Assembly (NCBI GenBank): GCA_902801205.1
Contig: CADCHE010000005.1
Coordinates: forward strand, 1 to 64,000
Direction of reading: 5' to 3'
Origin: an uncultured Bacteroidia bacterium
GTDB lineage: Bacteria; Bacteroidota; Bacteroidia; Bacteroidales; UBA932
Length of the DNA stretch: 64,000 bases
Shown: positions 40,327-48,462 of the stretch, in pieces
Layout of the letters: every line of letters starts with the position of its first letter
Numbering within the stretch: the first letter of the stretch is position 1
Position numbers and translations under genes: made by a program
Notes under the pieces: model-generated
The model's database searches: none
Seen by the model: the letters and a program-made list of their open reading frames with translations, nothing else
Told to the model about the DNA's origin: nothing

Positions 40327-42261
40327 ATGAATCATTTCACTTTGCCGGAAGACGGGGGACTCATCGAGAAAGACCTGCCCCGTGGCATCCTGCACTCTTA
40401 CGAGAAGATCAGCACTGAAATCTTCGACGACTCCTCCCGCGGGAGCGCCTGCATTGCGGAGCTGATCGCAAAAGCCATCGAAGAACACCGGAAATCCGGT
40501 CTGCCGCGTCCCTTCAAGCTGGGACTGACGACCGGTGAGACGCCCGTGTCGCTCTACAAGCACCTGACCGCCCTGCACGAAGCCGGCCGGGTGTCCTTCG
40601 AAGACGTCGAAGTCTTCTCCATCGACGAATACTATCCCTGCTCGCAGGATTCGGCGCAAAGCCGGAACCGTCGCCTGCACGAAGCCTTCCTGGACAAGGT
40701 GGACATCCGCAAGGAGAACGTCCACATCCCGGACGGAACCGTTCCGCAGGCCGAAGTATCCGACTATCTGGCCGAATACGAGAAGATTGCCCGCGGTATG
40801 GACCTGCTGGTAATCGGCATCGGCGAAAGCGGCCAGGTGGGGTTCAACGAACCCGGCACGGCGCGCAGCAGCCGCACCCGCACGGTCCTCCTCTCCTACA
40901 AGTCGCGGAAGCGCCAGGCGCGCAACTTCAACGGGGACCTCTCCGTGACGCCGCGCACGGCGGTGACGATCGGCATCGACACGATGCTGAGCGCCCGCCG
41001 CATCATCCTCATGGCCTGGGGCGAAAAGAAGGCCGAGGCCGTCCGCGACATCGTGGAAGGGGAAGCCTCCACCGCCTGTCCCGCGTCGCTGCTGCAGGAG
41101 CATGGGAACATCTCCTTCTACACCGACACGGCCGCCGCGGCCCTGCTGACCCGCGTCGTAGCGCCCTGGATGGTCGGTCCTTGCCGGTGGACGCCGAAAT
41201 ACATCCGCAAAGCCGTCATCTGGCTGTGCGGGAAGGTGCAGAAACCGATCCTGAAACTCTCGCACCAGGACTACCTGGAGAACTCGCTGGGGGAACTGCT
41301 GGAGTTGTACGGCCCCTTCGACAAGATCAACATCGAGGTGTTCAACGACCTGCAGCACACCATCACCGGCTGGCCGGGCGGCAAGCCTGACGCGGATGAT
41401 TCGACCCGCCCCGTCAAGTCGAAACCCTTCCCGAAGAAGGTCCTCATCTTCTCCCCGCATCCGGACGACGACGTCATCTCCATGGGCGGCACATTCATCC
41501 GCCTGGTCCACCAGGGGCACGACGTGCATGTCGCTTACGAGACCTCCGGCGACCTGGCCGTCCACGACGACGTGGTGCTCCAGCACATGGATGCCGCCCG
41601 CCAGCTCGGATTCGGCGACCGGTTCGACGAAGTGAAGGCGCTCATCGCCTCCAAGCAGCCGGGTGCACCGGAACCCAAGGAACTGCTGGCCATCAAGGCG
41701 GCGATCCGGCGCAGCGAAGCCCGCGGTGCCGTGCGGTCATTCGGTCTGGATGACAACACCAACGCACACTTCCTCAACCTGCCGTTCTACGAGTCCGGCG
41801 GCGTGACCAAGCTGCCGCGCACGCAGAAGGACATCGACATCATCAAGGAACTGATCGTCCGGCTCCGCCCTGACCAGATCTACATGGCGGGCGACCTGGC
41901 CGATCCGCACGGAACGCACCGGATCTGCACCGAGGCCGTGCTGGAAGCGATCCAGCAGCTGAAAGACGAAGGGCAGGAGTGGCTCGGAAAGACCCACATC
42001 TGGCTGTACCGCGGCGCCTGGATGGAATGGGAACTCGGCCGTGTGGACATGGCGGTCCCCCTCAGTCCGGAAGAACTGATCGAGAAGCGGCACGCCATCT
42101 TCCGCCATCTCTCCCAGAAGGACATCGTTCCCTTCCCGGGTGACGACCCGCGCGAGTTCTGGCAGCGTGCCGAAGAACGCACCCAGAACACCGCCCGGCA
42201 CTACGACGCGCTCGGCATGGCCGAATACCAGGCCATCGAAGTGTTCCTGAAACTCTGCTGA
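40327..42261 (+). CDS. Glucosamine-6-phosphate deaminase-like domain fused to PIG-L deacetylase-like domain
   Basis: The 644-residue protein has an N-terminal NagB/6PGL-like domain (residues 1-270: LGLTTGETPVSLYKHLTALH, VEVFSIDEYYP, LVIGIGESGQVGFNEPGTAR) and, from about 370 on, a PIG-L/LmbE-type domain (VLIFSPHPDDDVISMGGTFI, then MAGDLADPHGTHRIC) with metal-binding His/Asp residues. Such fusions occur in Bacteroidota and probably act on amino-sugar phosphates or N-acetylated sugars. The NagB residues Asp141 and His143 are replaced by Ser168 and Gln170 here, whereas Asp72 and Glu148 equivalents remain (D100, E175). The adjacent nagB is intact. The ATG at 40327 is preferred; 40291 lies at the foot of a GCCCC/GGGGC hairpin. 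Confidence 0.88.
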   Translation: MNHFTLPEDGGLIEKDLPRGILHSYEKISTEIFDDSSRGSACIAELIAKAIEEHRKSGLPRPFKLGLTTGETPVSLYKHLTALHEAGRVSFEDVEVFSIDEYYPCSQDSAQSRNRRLHEAFLDKVDIRKENVHIPDGTVPQAEVSDYLAEYEKIARGMDLLVIGIGESGQVGFNEPGTARSSRTRTVLLSYKSRKRQARNFNGDLSVTPRTAVTIGIDTMLSARRIILMAWGEKKAEAVRDIVEGEASTACPASLLQEHGNISFYTDTAAAALLTRVVAPWMVGPCRWTPKYIRKAVIWLCGKVQKPILKLSHQDYLENSLGELLELYGPFDKINIEVFNDLQHTITGWPGGKPDADDSTRPVKSKPFPKKVLIFSPHPDDDVISMGGTFIRLVHQGHDVHVAYETSGDLAVHDDVVLQHMDAARQLGFGDRFDEVKALIASKQPGAPEPKELLAIKAAIRRSEARGAVRSFGLDDNTNAHFLNLPFYESGGVTKLPRTQKDIDIIKELIVRLRPDQIYMAGDLADPHGTHRICTEAVLEAIQQLKDEGQEWLGKTHIWLYRGAWMEWELGRVDMAVPLSPEELIEKRHAIFRHLSQKDIVPFPGDDPREFWQRAEERTQNTARHYDALGMAEYQAIEVFLKLC

Positions 42262-42285
42262 TCCAAAAAAACACCATACAAAGTC

Positions 42286-43083
42286 ATGAGAGTCATCATC
42301 AAAGACACCAAACAGGAGGCCTCCGTCTGGGCGGCCGCCCACATCGCCGCCGCCATCAAGGCGAAAGCGCAGAAGACCGATGCCCCCTTCGTCCTCGGCC
42401 TGCCGACCGGATCCACCCCGCTGGACACCTACGCCTGCCTGGCGCAGATGTGCGCGGAAGGGAAGGTCTCCTTCAAGAACGTCATCACCTTCAACATGGA
42501 TGAATACGTGGGCATCCCGGAGAAGCATCCCGAGAGCTACCACTCCTTCATGTACCGCAACCTGTTCGACAAGATCGACATCCCGGCCGGAAACATCCAC
42601 ATCCTCGACGGGAACGCTCCCGACCTCGATGAGGAATGCCGCAATTACGAGAAAGCCATCGAGGCGGCCGGCGGCATCGACCTCTTCCTCGGCGGCGTGG
42701 GCGAAGACGGGCACCTGGCGTTCAACGAGCCGTTCTCTCCGCTGAACTCCCGTACGCGGGTGGTCGACCTGACGCAGGACACGATCGAGGTGAACGCCCG
42801 CTTCTTCGGCGGCGACACATCCCTCGTCCCCAAGCGGGCGATGAGCGTGGGTGTCGGCACCGTCTGCAGCGCGCGCGAGGTGCTGATCCTGGCCTTCGGC
42901 AGCAAGAAGGCACGGGTGGTGAAAGAGGCCGTCGAAGGGGCGATGAGCCACTACGTGACCCTCTCGGCCCTCCAGGCGCATGAGAACGGCACCGTCCTGC
43001 TGGACGAGCCGGCGGCCGGAGAGCTGAAAGTCAATTCCTACCGCTATTTCAAGGCCGTCGAGGCCGCTGAAAACAGGAAATAG
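42286..43083 (+). CDS. nagB: Glucosamine-6-phosphate deaminase
   Basis: Converts glucosamine 6-phosphate to fructose 6-phosphate and ammonia. The 265-residue protein aligns by eye with the E. coli enzyme, down to numbering: D72 in FNMDEYVG, D141 and H143 in GGVGEDGHLAFNEP, and E148. The phosphate loop VLGLPTGSTPLDTYA is conserved. It lies 24 bp after the NagB/PIG-L fusion gene and 4 bp before an esterase gene, so the three probably form one unit for amino-sugar use. The sequence does not reveal whether it keeps GlcNAc6P allostery. Confidence 0.96.
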   Translation: MRVIIKDTKQEASVWAAAHIAAAIKAKAQKTDAPFVLGLPTGSTPLDTYACLAQMCAEGKVSFKNVITFNMDEYVGIPEKHPESYHSFMYRNLFDKIDIPAGNIHILDGNAPDLDEECRNYEKAIEAAGGIDLFLGGVGEDGHLAFNEPFSPLNSRTRVVDLTQDTIEVNARFFGGDTSLVPKRAMSVGVGTVCSAREVLILAFGSKKARVVKEAVEGAMSHYVTLSALQAHENGTVLLDEPAAGELKVNSYRYFKAVEAAENRK

Positions 43084-43087
43084 CGCC

Positions 43088-43996
43088 ATGACGGTACGCA
43101 CAACATTCCTGCACAGGGCGCTGGTGGCGCTCTGTGCTTTCGTCTTGTCTTGCGGCCTGCTTTCCGGGCAGGGACTCTCCCGCCGCTGCGAGCACCGTAC
43201 GGTCCGTTTCCAGAAGATGGACCGCGAATACTACCTGTACATCCCCGCTTCCATGAAGCCGGGCGCGGCGCTGGTCATCGCGCTGCACGGACACGGCGGG
43301 CAGGCGGAAGACATGCCTGCGGCCCTGCTGACGACAGCCGACAAGGGCGGCTTCGCCCTCTGCGTCCCCCAGGGAATCATCGGCCCCGAAGGGCATCCGG
43401 GCTGGAACGTCGGTTATCCCTTCCAGAAAGGGATGAAGAGCGACGATGTCGCCTTCATCTGCTTCCTGGCGAAGAAACTGCAGAAAGAGTTCGGGCTGAG
43501 CCGCAGCGACGCCTTCCTGACCGGGATGTCGAACGGCGGGGAGATGTGCTACCTGACGGCGATGCGCGCTCCGGAGACCTTCAAAGCCATCGCTTCGATC
43601 GCCGGCCTGACGATGGAGTGGATGGCGCGCGACCTTTCGTACCGCAAGCCCGTCCATTTCATGGAAGTCCACGGCACCGAGGACCATGTGTCCGAATGGC
43701 TCGGCGACCCGGAGGACAAGGGCGGATGGGGCGCTTACCTGCCGGTTCCCGTCGCCGTGGGACGGATCGTCGCGGCGAACGGCTGCCTGTATGAGCAGGT
43801 GGAGGAATTGCCGCAGAAAGAAGGCCGCCATCCGGTGACCCTGTACCGGTTCACGGACGGGAAACCGGCCGCAAACGGCGGCGCACCCGCGGAAGTCTGG
43901 CTCTACAAGGTGCAGGGCGGCGGCCATTCCTGGGCCAACGGCGACATGGACACCTTCGGCCTCATCTGGGAATTCTTCAGCCGTTTCATCGACTGA
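43088..43996 (+). CDS. Secreted alpha/beta-hydrolase esterase (PHB depolymerase/LpqC-like)
   Basis: The 302-residue protein has a signal peptide (HRALVALCAFVLSCGLLSGQ) that contains a cysteine but no convincing lipobox. The alpha/beta fold shows YLYIPASMKPGAALVIALHG, the oxyanion region HGHGGQAEDMPA, the nucleophile elbow AFLTGMSNGGEMCYLT (Ser), EVHGTEDHV (acid region) and GGGHSWANGD (catalytic His). This is the layout of esterase families that deacetylate or deferuloylate plant glycans (CE1-like). With the amino-sugar genes just upstream, removal of acyl groups from glycans is plausible, but the substrate is not determined. Confidence 0.83.
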   Translation: MTVRTTFLHRALVALCAFVLSCGLLSGQGLSRRCEHRTVRFQKMDREYYLYIPASMKPGAALVIALHGHGGQAEDMPAALLTTADKGGFALCVPQGIIGPEGHPGWNVGYPFQKGMKSDDVAFICFLAKKLQKEFGLSRSDAFLTGMSNGGEMCYLTAMRAPETFKAIASIAGLTMEWMARDLSYRKPVHFMEVHGTEDHVSEWLGDPEDKGGWGAYLPVPVAVGRIVAANGCLYEQVEELPQKEGRHPVTLYRFTDGKPAANGGAPAEVWLYKVQGGGHSWANGDMDTFGLIWEFFSRFID

Positions 43997-44015
43997 CGGC
44001 ACCGCCCTCCCCTGC

Positions 44016-45305
44016 TTACACAATCTTGTCGAACGCTTGCGCAAGGTCGGCAATCAGGTCGTCGACATGCTCGGTGCCGATGGACAGGCGGATCGTACTC
44101 GGATAGATGCCCTGGTCCGTCAGTTCGGATTCGGTGAGTTGGGAATGCGTGGTCGTGGCAGGGTGGATGACCAGCGACTTGACATCGGCCACATTGGCAA
44201 GGAGGGAGAACAACTCCAGGGAATCGATGAACCGGAAGGCCTCGTCCTTCCCTCCCTTGATCTCGAAGGTAAAGATTGATCCGCCGCCTCCGGGGAAGTA
44301 TTTCCGGTAGGTCTCATGGTCCGGATGGCCCGGCAACGAGGGATGGTTGACCTTCGCCACCTTGGGGTGCCGGGACAGGAAGTCCACGATTTTCAAGGTG
44401 TTGGAGACGTGTCTCTCGACGCGGAGCGAGAGGGTCTCCAGCCCCTGCAGGAAGATGAAGCAGCTGACCGGGGACAGCGTTGCACCGATATCCCGAAGAA
44501 GGGTAGCGCGGGCGCGGGTAATATAGGCCGCAGGGCCTACGGCATCTGCAAAAACGATTCCGTGATAACTGTTCTCCGGCTCCGTAAACTGCGGGAACTT
44601 GCCGGATGCCTTCCAGTCGAATTTCCCCGAATCCACGATGACGCCGCCGATGGTGGTGCCGTGGCCACCGATGAACTTGGTGGCGGAATGGACCACGATA
44701 TCCGCGCCGTGCTCAATCGGCCGGAGGAGGAAGGGCGTTGCAAAAGTGTTGTCTACCACGAGGGGAATCCGGTGCCGGTGGGCGATTTCCGCAACCTTTT
44801 CGATATCGATGACATTGCCGTTGGGGTTGCCGAAGGTCTCGATGAACAGGAGTTTCGTTTCCGGACGGATGGCTTTTTCGAAGTTGCGGATGTCGGCAGG
44901 ATCGACGAAGGTGGTCGAAATTCCGTAAGGGACGAGCGTGTGCCGCAAGAGGTCATAGGTGCCCCCGTAGATGGTTTTCGCCGCGACAACATGGTCGCCC
45001 GCGCGGGTGATGTTCAGGATGGAATAGGTGACGGCCGCGGCGCCGGAAGCGACGGCGAGTGCTCCCACACCGCCTTCCAGCGCGGCGACGCGCTGTTCCA
45101 GGATATCCTGGGTGGTGTTGGTCAGACGGCTGTAGATGTTGCCGGGGTCGGCAAGGCCGAAACGGGCGGCAGCATGCTCGCTGTTATGGAAAACATAGGA
45201 GGATGTCTGGTAGATGGGAACCGCCCGGGCGTCGGTCACGGGATCGGCATGCTCCTGCCCAACGTGGAGCTGGAGGGTTTCGAAATGAAGTTTACCTGTT
45301 GCCAT
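44016..45305 (-). CDS. metY: O-acetylhomoserine aminocarboxypropyltransferase (sulfhydrylase)
   Basis: PLP enzyme that makes homocysteine from O-acetylhomoserine and sulfide. The 429-residue length and motifs match the MetY branch of the Cys/Met metabolism family: YQTSSYVFHNSEHAAARFGL, NIYSRLTNTTQDILEQRVAALEG-type opening, ASGAAAVTYSILNI, VVDNTFATPFLLRP, and the PLP-lysine site VHSATKFIGGHGTTIGGVI. The end (IRLSIGTEHVDDLIADLAQA) is typical. It is divergent from an Lrp/AsnC-type regulator, with a 10-bp inverted motif on either side of the promoters. The start at 45305 agrees with the family. Confidence 0.93.
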   Translation of the reverse strand: MATGKLHFETLQLHVGQEHADPVTDARAVPIYQTSSYVFHNSEHAAARFGLADPGNIYSRLTNTTQDILEQRVAALEGGVGALAVASGAAAVTYSILNITRAGDHVVAAKTIYGGTYDLLRHTLVPYGISTTFVDPADIRNFEKAIRPETKLLFIETFGNPNGNVIDIEKVAEIAHRHRIPLVVDNTFATPFLLRPIEHGADIVVHSATKFIGGHGTTIGGVIVDSGKFDWKASGKFPQFTEPENSYHGIVFADAVGPAAYITRARATLLRDIGATLSPVSCFIFLQGLETLSLRVERHVSNTLKIVDFLSRHPKVAKVNHPSLPGHPDHETYRKYFPGGGGSIFTFEIKGGKDEAFRFIDSLELFSLLANVADVKSLVIHPATTTHSQLTESELTDQGIYPSTIRLSIGTEHVDDLIADLAQAFDKIV

Positions 45306-45327
45306 AATCGTTGTATTTTTCTGCTAG

Positions 45328-45335
45328 CAAAGGTA
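45328..45335 (-). promoter_or_regulatory. -7 box of metY
   Basis: TACCTTTG on the minus strand, with a TTTG (complement of 45352-45355) 16 bp further upstream. The box overlaps one base of the proposed operator. Confidence 0.6.
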
Positions 45336-45363
45336 AATATGAGAGTTTTTTCAAACAAGTAGA

Positions 45364-45394
45364 TTTGAAATTTTGGAGAATTCCTCTATATTTG
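45364..45394 (+). promoter_or_regulatory. Promoter of the Lrp-type regulator
   Basis: TTTG at 45364-45367, a 19-bp spacer, then TATATTTG at 45387-45394: a full match to the Bacteroidota -33/-7 promoter. The implied leader is about 60 nt and contains the second GCTAGCAGAA site. Confidence 0.7.
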
Positions 45395-45459
45395 CCAATA
45401 ATTGTAGACGAGTCACCCAAAACCGGGAAGTTTTTTACCCGCTAGCAGAAGATTCTACT

Positions 45460-45924
45460 ATGGCCGAAACGCTCGACAGAACCGACATCCAGATGCTGCG
45501 CGCCCTCCAAGAGAACGCCCGCATCACCGTCAAGGACCTGGCCCTGAAGGTCCATCTTTCCCCGACCCCCGTTTTCGAACGCCTGCACCGGCTGGAGAAA
45601 GAGGGCTTCATCCGCCGGTATACGGCCGTTCTGGACGCTGCCAAACTGGGGCGCGGTTTCCTCGTGTTCTGCAGCGTGCGCCTTCGTAGGATGGGGAAGG
45701 AAGTGGCCGATGATTTCGTAAACCGGGTGAAGGACATCCCGGAAGTGGCCGAATGCTACAACATTTCGGGGGATTTCGATTACCTTCTAAAGATTTACGC
45801 CCCGGACATGCAGTACTACAACGACTTCCTCATCAATACGCTCGGGACCATCGACAGCCTGGGATCCGTACAAAGTTCCTTTGTAATGAACGAAATCAAG
45901 AACAACTACGGCCTACCGCTGTAG
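45460..45924 (+). CDS. Lrp/AsnC-family transcriptional regulator
   Basis: The 154-residue protein has the winged HTH typical of the family (LDRTDIQMLRALQENARITV, then KDLALKVHLSPTPVFERLHRLE) and a C-terminal RAM/ACT-like ligand-binding domain (FCSVRLRRMGKEVADDFVNR, VAECYNISGDFDYLLKIYA). Feast/famine regulators of this type sense amino acids. Its position opposite metY and the inverted TTCTGCTAGC pair suggest control of sulfur amino acid synthesis. The ATG at 45460 is chosen because the frame upstream runs through the promoter. It converges on the second SusCD operon with a 9-bp gap. Confidence 0.93.
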   Translation: MAETLDRTDIQMLRALQENARITVKDLALKVHLSPTPVFERLHRLEKEGFIRRYTAVLDAAKLGRGFLVFCSVRLRRMGKEVADDFVNRVKDIPEVAECYNISGDFDYLLKIYAPDMQYYNDFLINTLGTIDSLGSVQSSFVMNEIKNNYGLPL

Positions 45925-45933
45925 GGGCTGCGG

Positions 45934-46815
45934 CTAGAGCAGCGTGATGGTCAGGGGGTACGCCCCCTCGTTCAGGTAACCGTGATAATAGGTCGGCAGG
46001 CAGTAGACCGGATACAGCTGGAAGACGGTGTCGGACAGTTTCCGGTTCTCCCGGTCGAAATCGGAGAAATCGCGCCCCCACGTATATGTGCTCGGATAGA
46101 AACCCCAGGCCATGTGCTTGGTGGTATGGGAAGGGTCGGGGACCGTCATCCCGGTAAAGAAGGGATCATAGGTGATCCGGCCGTCGGCCTCCACCTTGAA
46201 TTCCACATACTCCGGCGGCGTGTCCATGAACCCGTTGGCAGCATAATCCTCCGCAATCAGACCCTTCGTATACGGGTCCATCACCCGGTAGATGTCGGCT
46301 TCGACAGCCTTGTAGATGTCAGCCTCGTAGGCGTTGTCGAACACGCAAGCATCGAAGTACGAGCACTTTCCGAGCCGCTCGAACGTCAGTTTGCGCTGGG
46401 CCGTGACGGCCACGGCAGCCCGTCCGGCAGGCGACACCTGGTCGGCAATCGTCAGCTTGAACCGGTATTTCTTGTCGGTGGCCAGCCGGTCCGGGGCCGT
46501 GACGCGGATCTGTACCGCCGACTCGTAACGCCCGTCCGCAAAGAGGACGTTGGGCGTCATCAACCGGAAGAGATCCGTGGCATCCGCCAAGCCGTCCCCT
46601 GTCTCGTAGGTGCAGGTAACCGAAGCGGACGTGACACCGAAACCGGTCCGGTAAATCGGCACAAGGAGCGTCCCCTCCTCCGAACCGACTTCCAAGTTCA
46701 GCACGGGCGCACCGAAGGCGAATCCGTCCGCCCCTCCGTAACGGGCGCCCGGATTTTCCTGGCTGCAACCCAGGACCATGGCCATCAAAACGATGATATA
46801 CAGTAACTTCTTCAT
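45934..46815 (-). CDS. Lipoprotein, last gene of the second SusCD operon
   Basis: The 293-residue protein begins MKKLLYIIVLMAMVLGC, a lipoprotein signal with Cys at 17. A beta-sandwich-like first half (LNLEVGSEEGTLLVPIYRTG, then YESAVQIRVTAP and KYRFKLTIAD) resembles Calx-beta or DUF4843/1735-type domains found in surface glycan-binding proteins. The second half has many Tyr and Phe (YFDACVFDNAYEADIYKAVE, GFYPSTYTWGRDFSDFDREN). No catalytic residues stand out. It abuts susD with no gap (ATG directly after the susD stop on the minus strand), so translation is coupled. Ligand binding at the surface is the likely role. Confidence 0.7.
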   Translation of the reverse strand: MKKLLYIIVLMAMVLGCSQENPGARYGGADGFAFGAPVLNLEVGSEEGTLLVPIYRTGFGVTSASVTCTYETGDGLADATDLFRLMTPNVLFADGRYESAVQIRVTAPDRLATDKKYRFKLTIADQVSPAGRAAVAVTAQRKLTFERLGKCSYFDACVFDNAYEADIYKAVEADIYRVMDPYTKGLIAEDYAANGFMDTPPEYVEFKVEADGRITYDPFFTGMTVPDPSHTTKHMAWGFYPSTYTWGRDFSDFDRENRKLSDTVFQLYPVYCLPTYYHGYLNEGAYPLTITLL

Positions 46816-48456
46816 CTATTCAACGTAAGGATTCTGGTCTTCTGGACCGATGGAAGGATTGTTGTCGATCTCGGCCTGCGGGATCATCATGATGCACTCG
46901 CGGAAATCCGCCGGGAAACCGAGGTATTCAGGGTATTTGCTCAGCAGGTTCGTGTGGTTCGAAGGTTCGCCGTTCACCGTCCAGTTGCGGGTCCAGCCCT
47001 TGCGCAGGCGCAGGATATCGTAGATGCGGCCTGCCTCGCCCCAGAGTTCGATCCGGCGCTGGAGCAGGATCTCGTCCAGCAGCGTCTCGACGGTACCGAC
47101 GGATGCGAACGTCTGCTCGCTGCCGGTCAGGTGGACCAGCCGCGAAGCGTAGGCGGGATTGCGGCGCGACTCCAGTTCGGACAGCCAGTGCTTGGCCTCC
47201 AGTTCATCTCCCAGCCGGCAATAGGCCTCCGCCGCAATCAGGCAGGCCTCCTCCATGCGCATGAAGATATAGTCGCCGGCATAGTTCTTCTGGTTCTTCC
47301 ACTGGAACTTGAACTGGTTGTAATTGATATTCGCCCCATACTTCCAGTCGGATGTGGGGACGCCGATGTTCCCGTTCCACCACCCCTTGCGTACGTCCGT
47401 CTCCGGAATCTGGGCGTAGAGCCAGTTGCTGATGCATTTGGGCGACTCCGCCGCATAGTATATGTTGGTACAAGCGTCCATGTGCGAGAAGAACGAAGCG
47501 TAGACGGTGGACTGCTCGGTAATCACCTCGGCGCCCCAGAGCACGGAGCTCGTGGAGACACTGTTGAACGGGGTCGTTCCCGTCGTCCAGTTGCGCGTCG
47601 CATTGTCGAACGTACCCTTGACGACGGTCGCGCCGGCCAGGCTGATCAGGCTGCGCCCGGGCTTGGACATCGCGGTGACCGCCGCTTCGGCGGCCGTCTT
47701 CCAGTCGTTCATCACGAGGGCTACACGGGCGCGCAGCAGCTGTGTGGCATACTTGTCCAGGTGCGAGATATGCTCCTGCGGCAGGCCGGAGGTCTCGAAC
47801 AAGGCCAGGGCCTCGTCAATGTCCCGGCAGATCCGCACATAGACATCCTCCACCGTCCCGCGTCCCTTGCCGACGGACGCACTCGTCGTGGGCTCGGTGT
47901 ATACCGGAACCCCGGGAGCGTCCTGGTGTCCGACATAGGTCTGCTGGAAACTCTGGATCAGCATGAAATAGCAGTAGGCGCGCACGGCATAGGCCTGCGC
48001 GGCGATGTCCTGGCGGCGGGCCAGGTCACCGGTGGCCGACTCCCACGCCGAAAGCAGGTAGTTGGCGTTGTCGATGAGTTCGTAGAAATACGCCCAAGTA
48101 AAGTAGCTGCGCCAGATCTTGCTGGAATAGCGGGAGCGCATGTCGTACGTGTAATCCTTCCAGAACCATCCGGCGCCCTGCGCCGTATGGACCATGTCCT
48201 CTCCCATCAGCTCGGCAGCCAGGGTCACGGCCAGGTTCCCGAAGCAATGGTGGGCGTTCGCAGTGACGAAGTTCAGCCGCGTATACATCGTGGCGTAGAT
48301 GCCGTTCAGGGCGACCTCCATCCCTTCCGCGTCCGACAGGATCACATCTTTCTCAACCTCGTCGCTCGGGCCGGTCTCCATCATGGAGGAGCAGCCTGTC
48401 AGGGCGAGGACCAGTCCCGCGCCAAGCGCGGCAATCATTAAGGTGAATCTCTTCAT
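46816..48456 (-). CDS. SusD/RagB-family nutrient-binding lipoprotein
   Basis: The 546-residue lipoprotein (MKRFTLMIAALGAGLVLALT, then GC) belongs to the SusD family: early SDAEGMEVALNGIYATMYT, the TPR core (AQAYAVRAYCYFMLIQSFQQ), FMRMEEACLIAAEAYCRLGD, and the final RRIELWGEAGRIYDILRLRK block. It should form the lid of the adjacent SusC barrel. It lies 6 bp after susC. Compared with the other SusD in the window it is longer and clearly distinct, so the two systems take different ligands. Confidence 0.95.
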   Translation of the reverse strand: MKRFTLMIAALGAGLVLALTGCSSMMETGPSDEVEKDVILSDAEGMEVALNGIYATMYTRLNFVTANAHHCFGNLAVTLAAELMGEDMVHTAQGAGWFWKDYTYDMRSRYSSKIWRSYFTWAYFYELIDNANYLLSAWESATGDLARRQDIAAQAYAVRAYCYFMLIQSFQQTYVGHQDAPGVPVYTEPTTSASVGKGRGTVEDVYVRICRDIDEALALFETSGLPQEHISHLDKYATQLLRARVALVMNDWKTAAEAAVTAMSKPGRSLISLAGATVVKGTFDNATRNWTTGTTPFNSVSTSSVLWGAEVITEQSTVYASFFSHMDACTNIYYAAESPKCISNWLYAQIPETDVRKGWWNGNIGVPTSDWKYGANINYNQFKFQWKNQKNYAGDYIFMRMEEACLIAAEAYCRLGDELEAKHWLSELESRRNPAYASRLVHLTGSEQTFASVGTVETLLDEILLQRRIELWGEAGRIYDILRLRKGWTRNWTVNGEPSNHTNLLSKYPEYLGFPADFRECIMMIPQAEIDNNPSIGPEDQNPYVE

Positions 48457-48462
48457 GGCAGG

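Larger units (their letters stand above)
45319..45450. promoter_or_regulatory. Inverted TTCTGCTAGC pair flanking the metY/lrp divergent promoters
   Basis: TTCTGCTAGC at 45319-45328 is repeated exactly as its complement GCTAGCAGAA at 45441-45450. The first touches the metY -7 box and the second lies nine bases before the regulator's ATG. Placement and symmetry suggest operator sites for the Lrp-type protein encoded next door, controlling both itself and metY. Confidence 0.55.
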
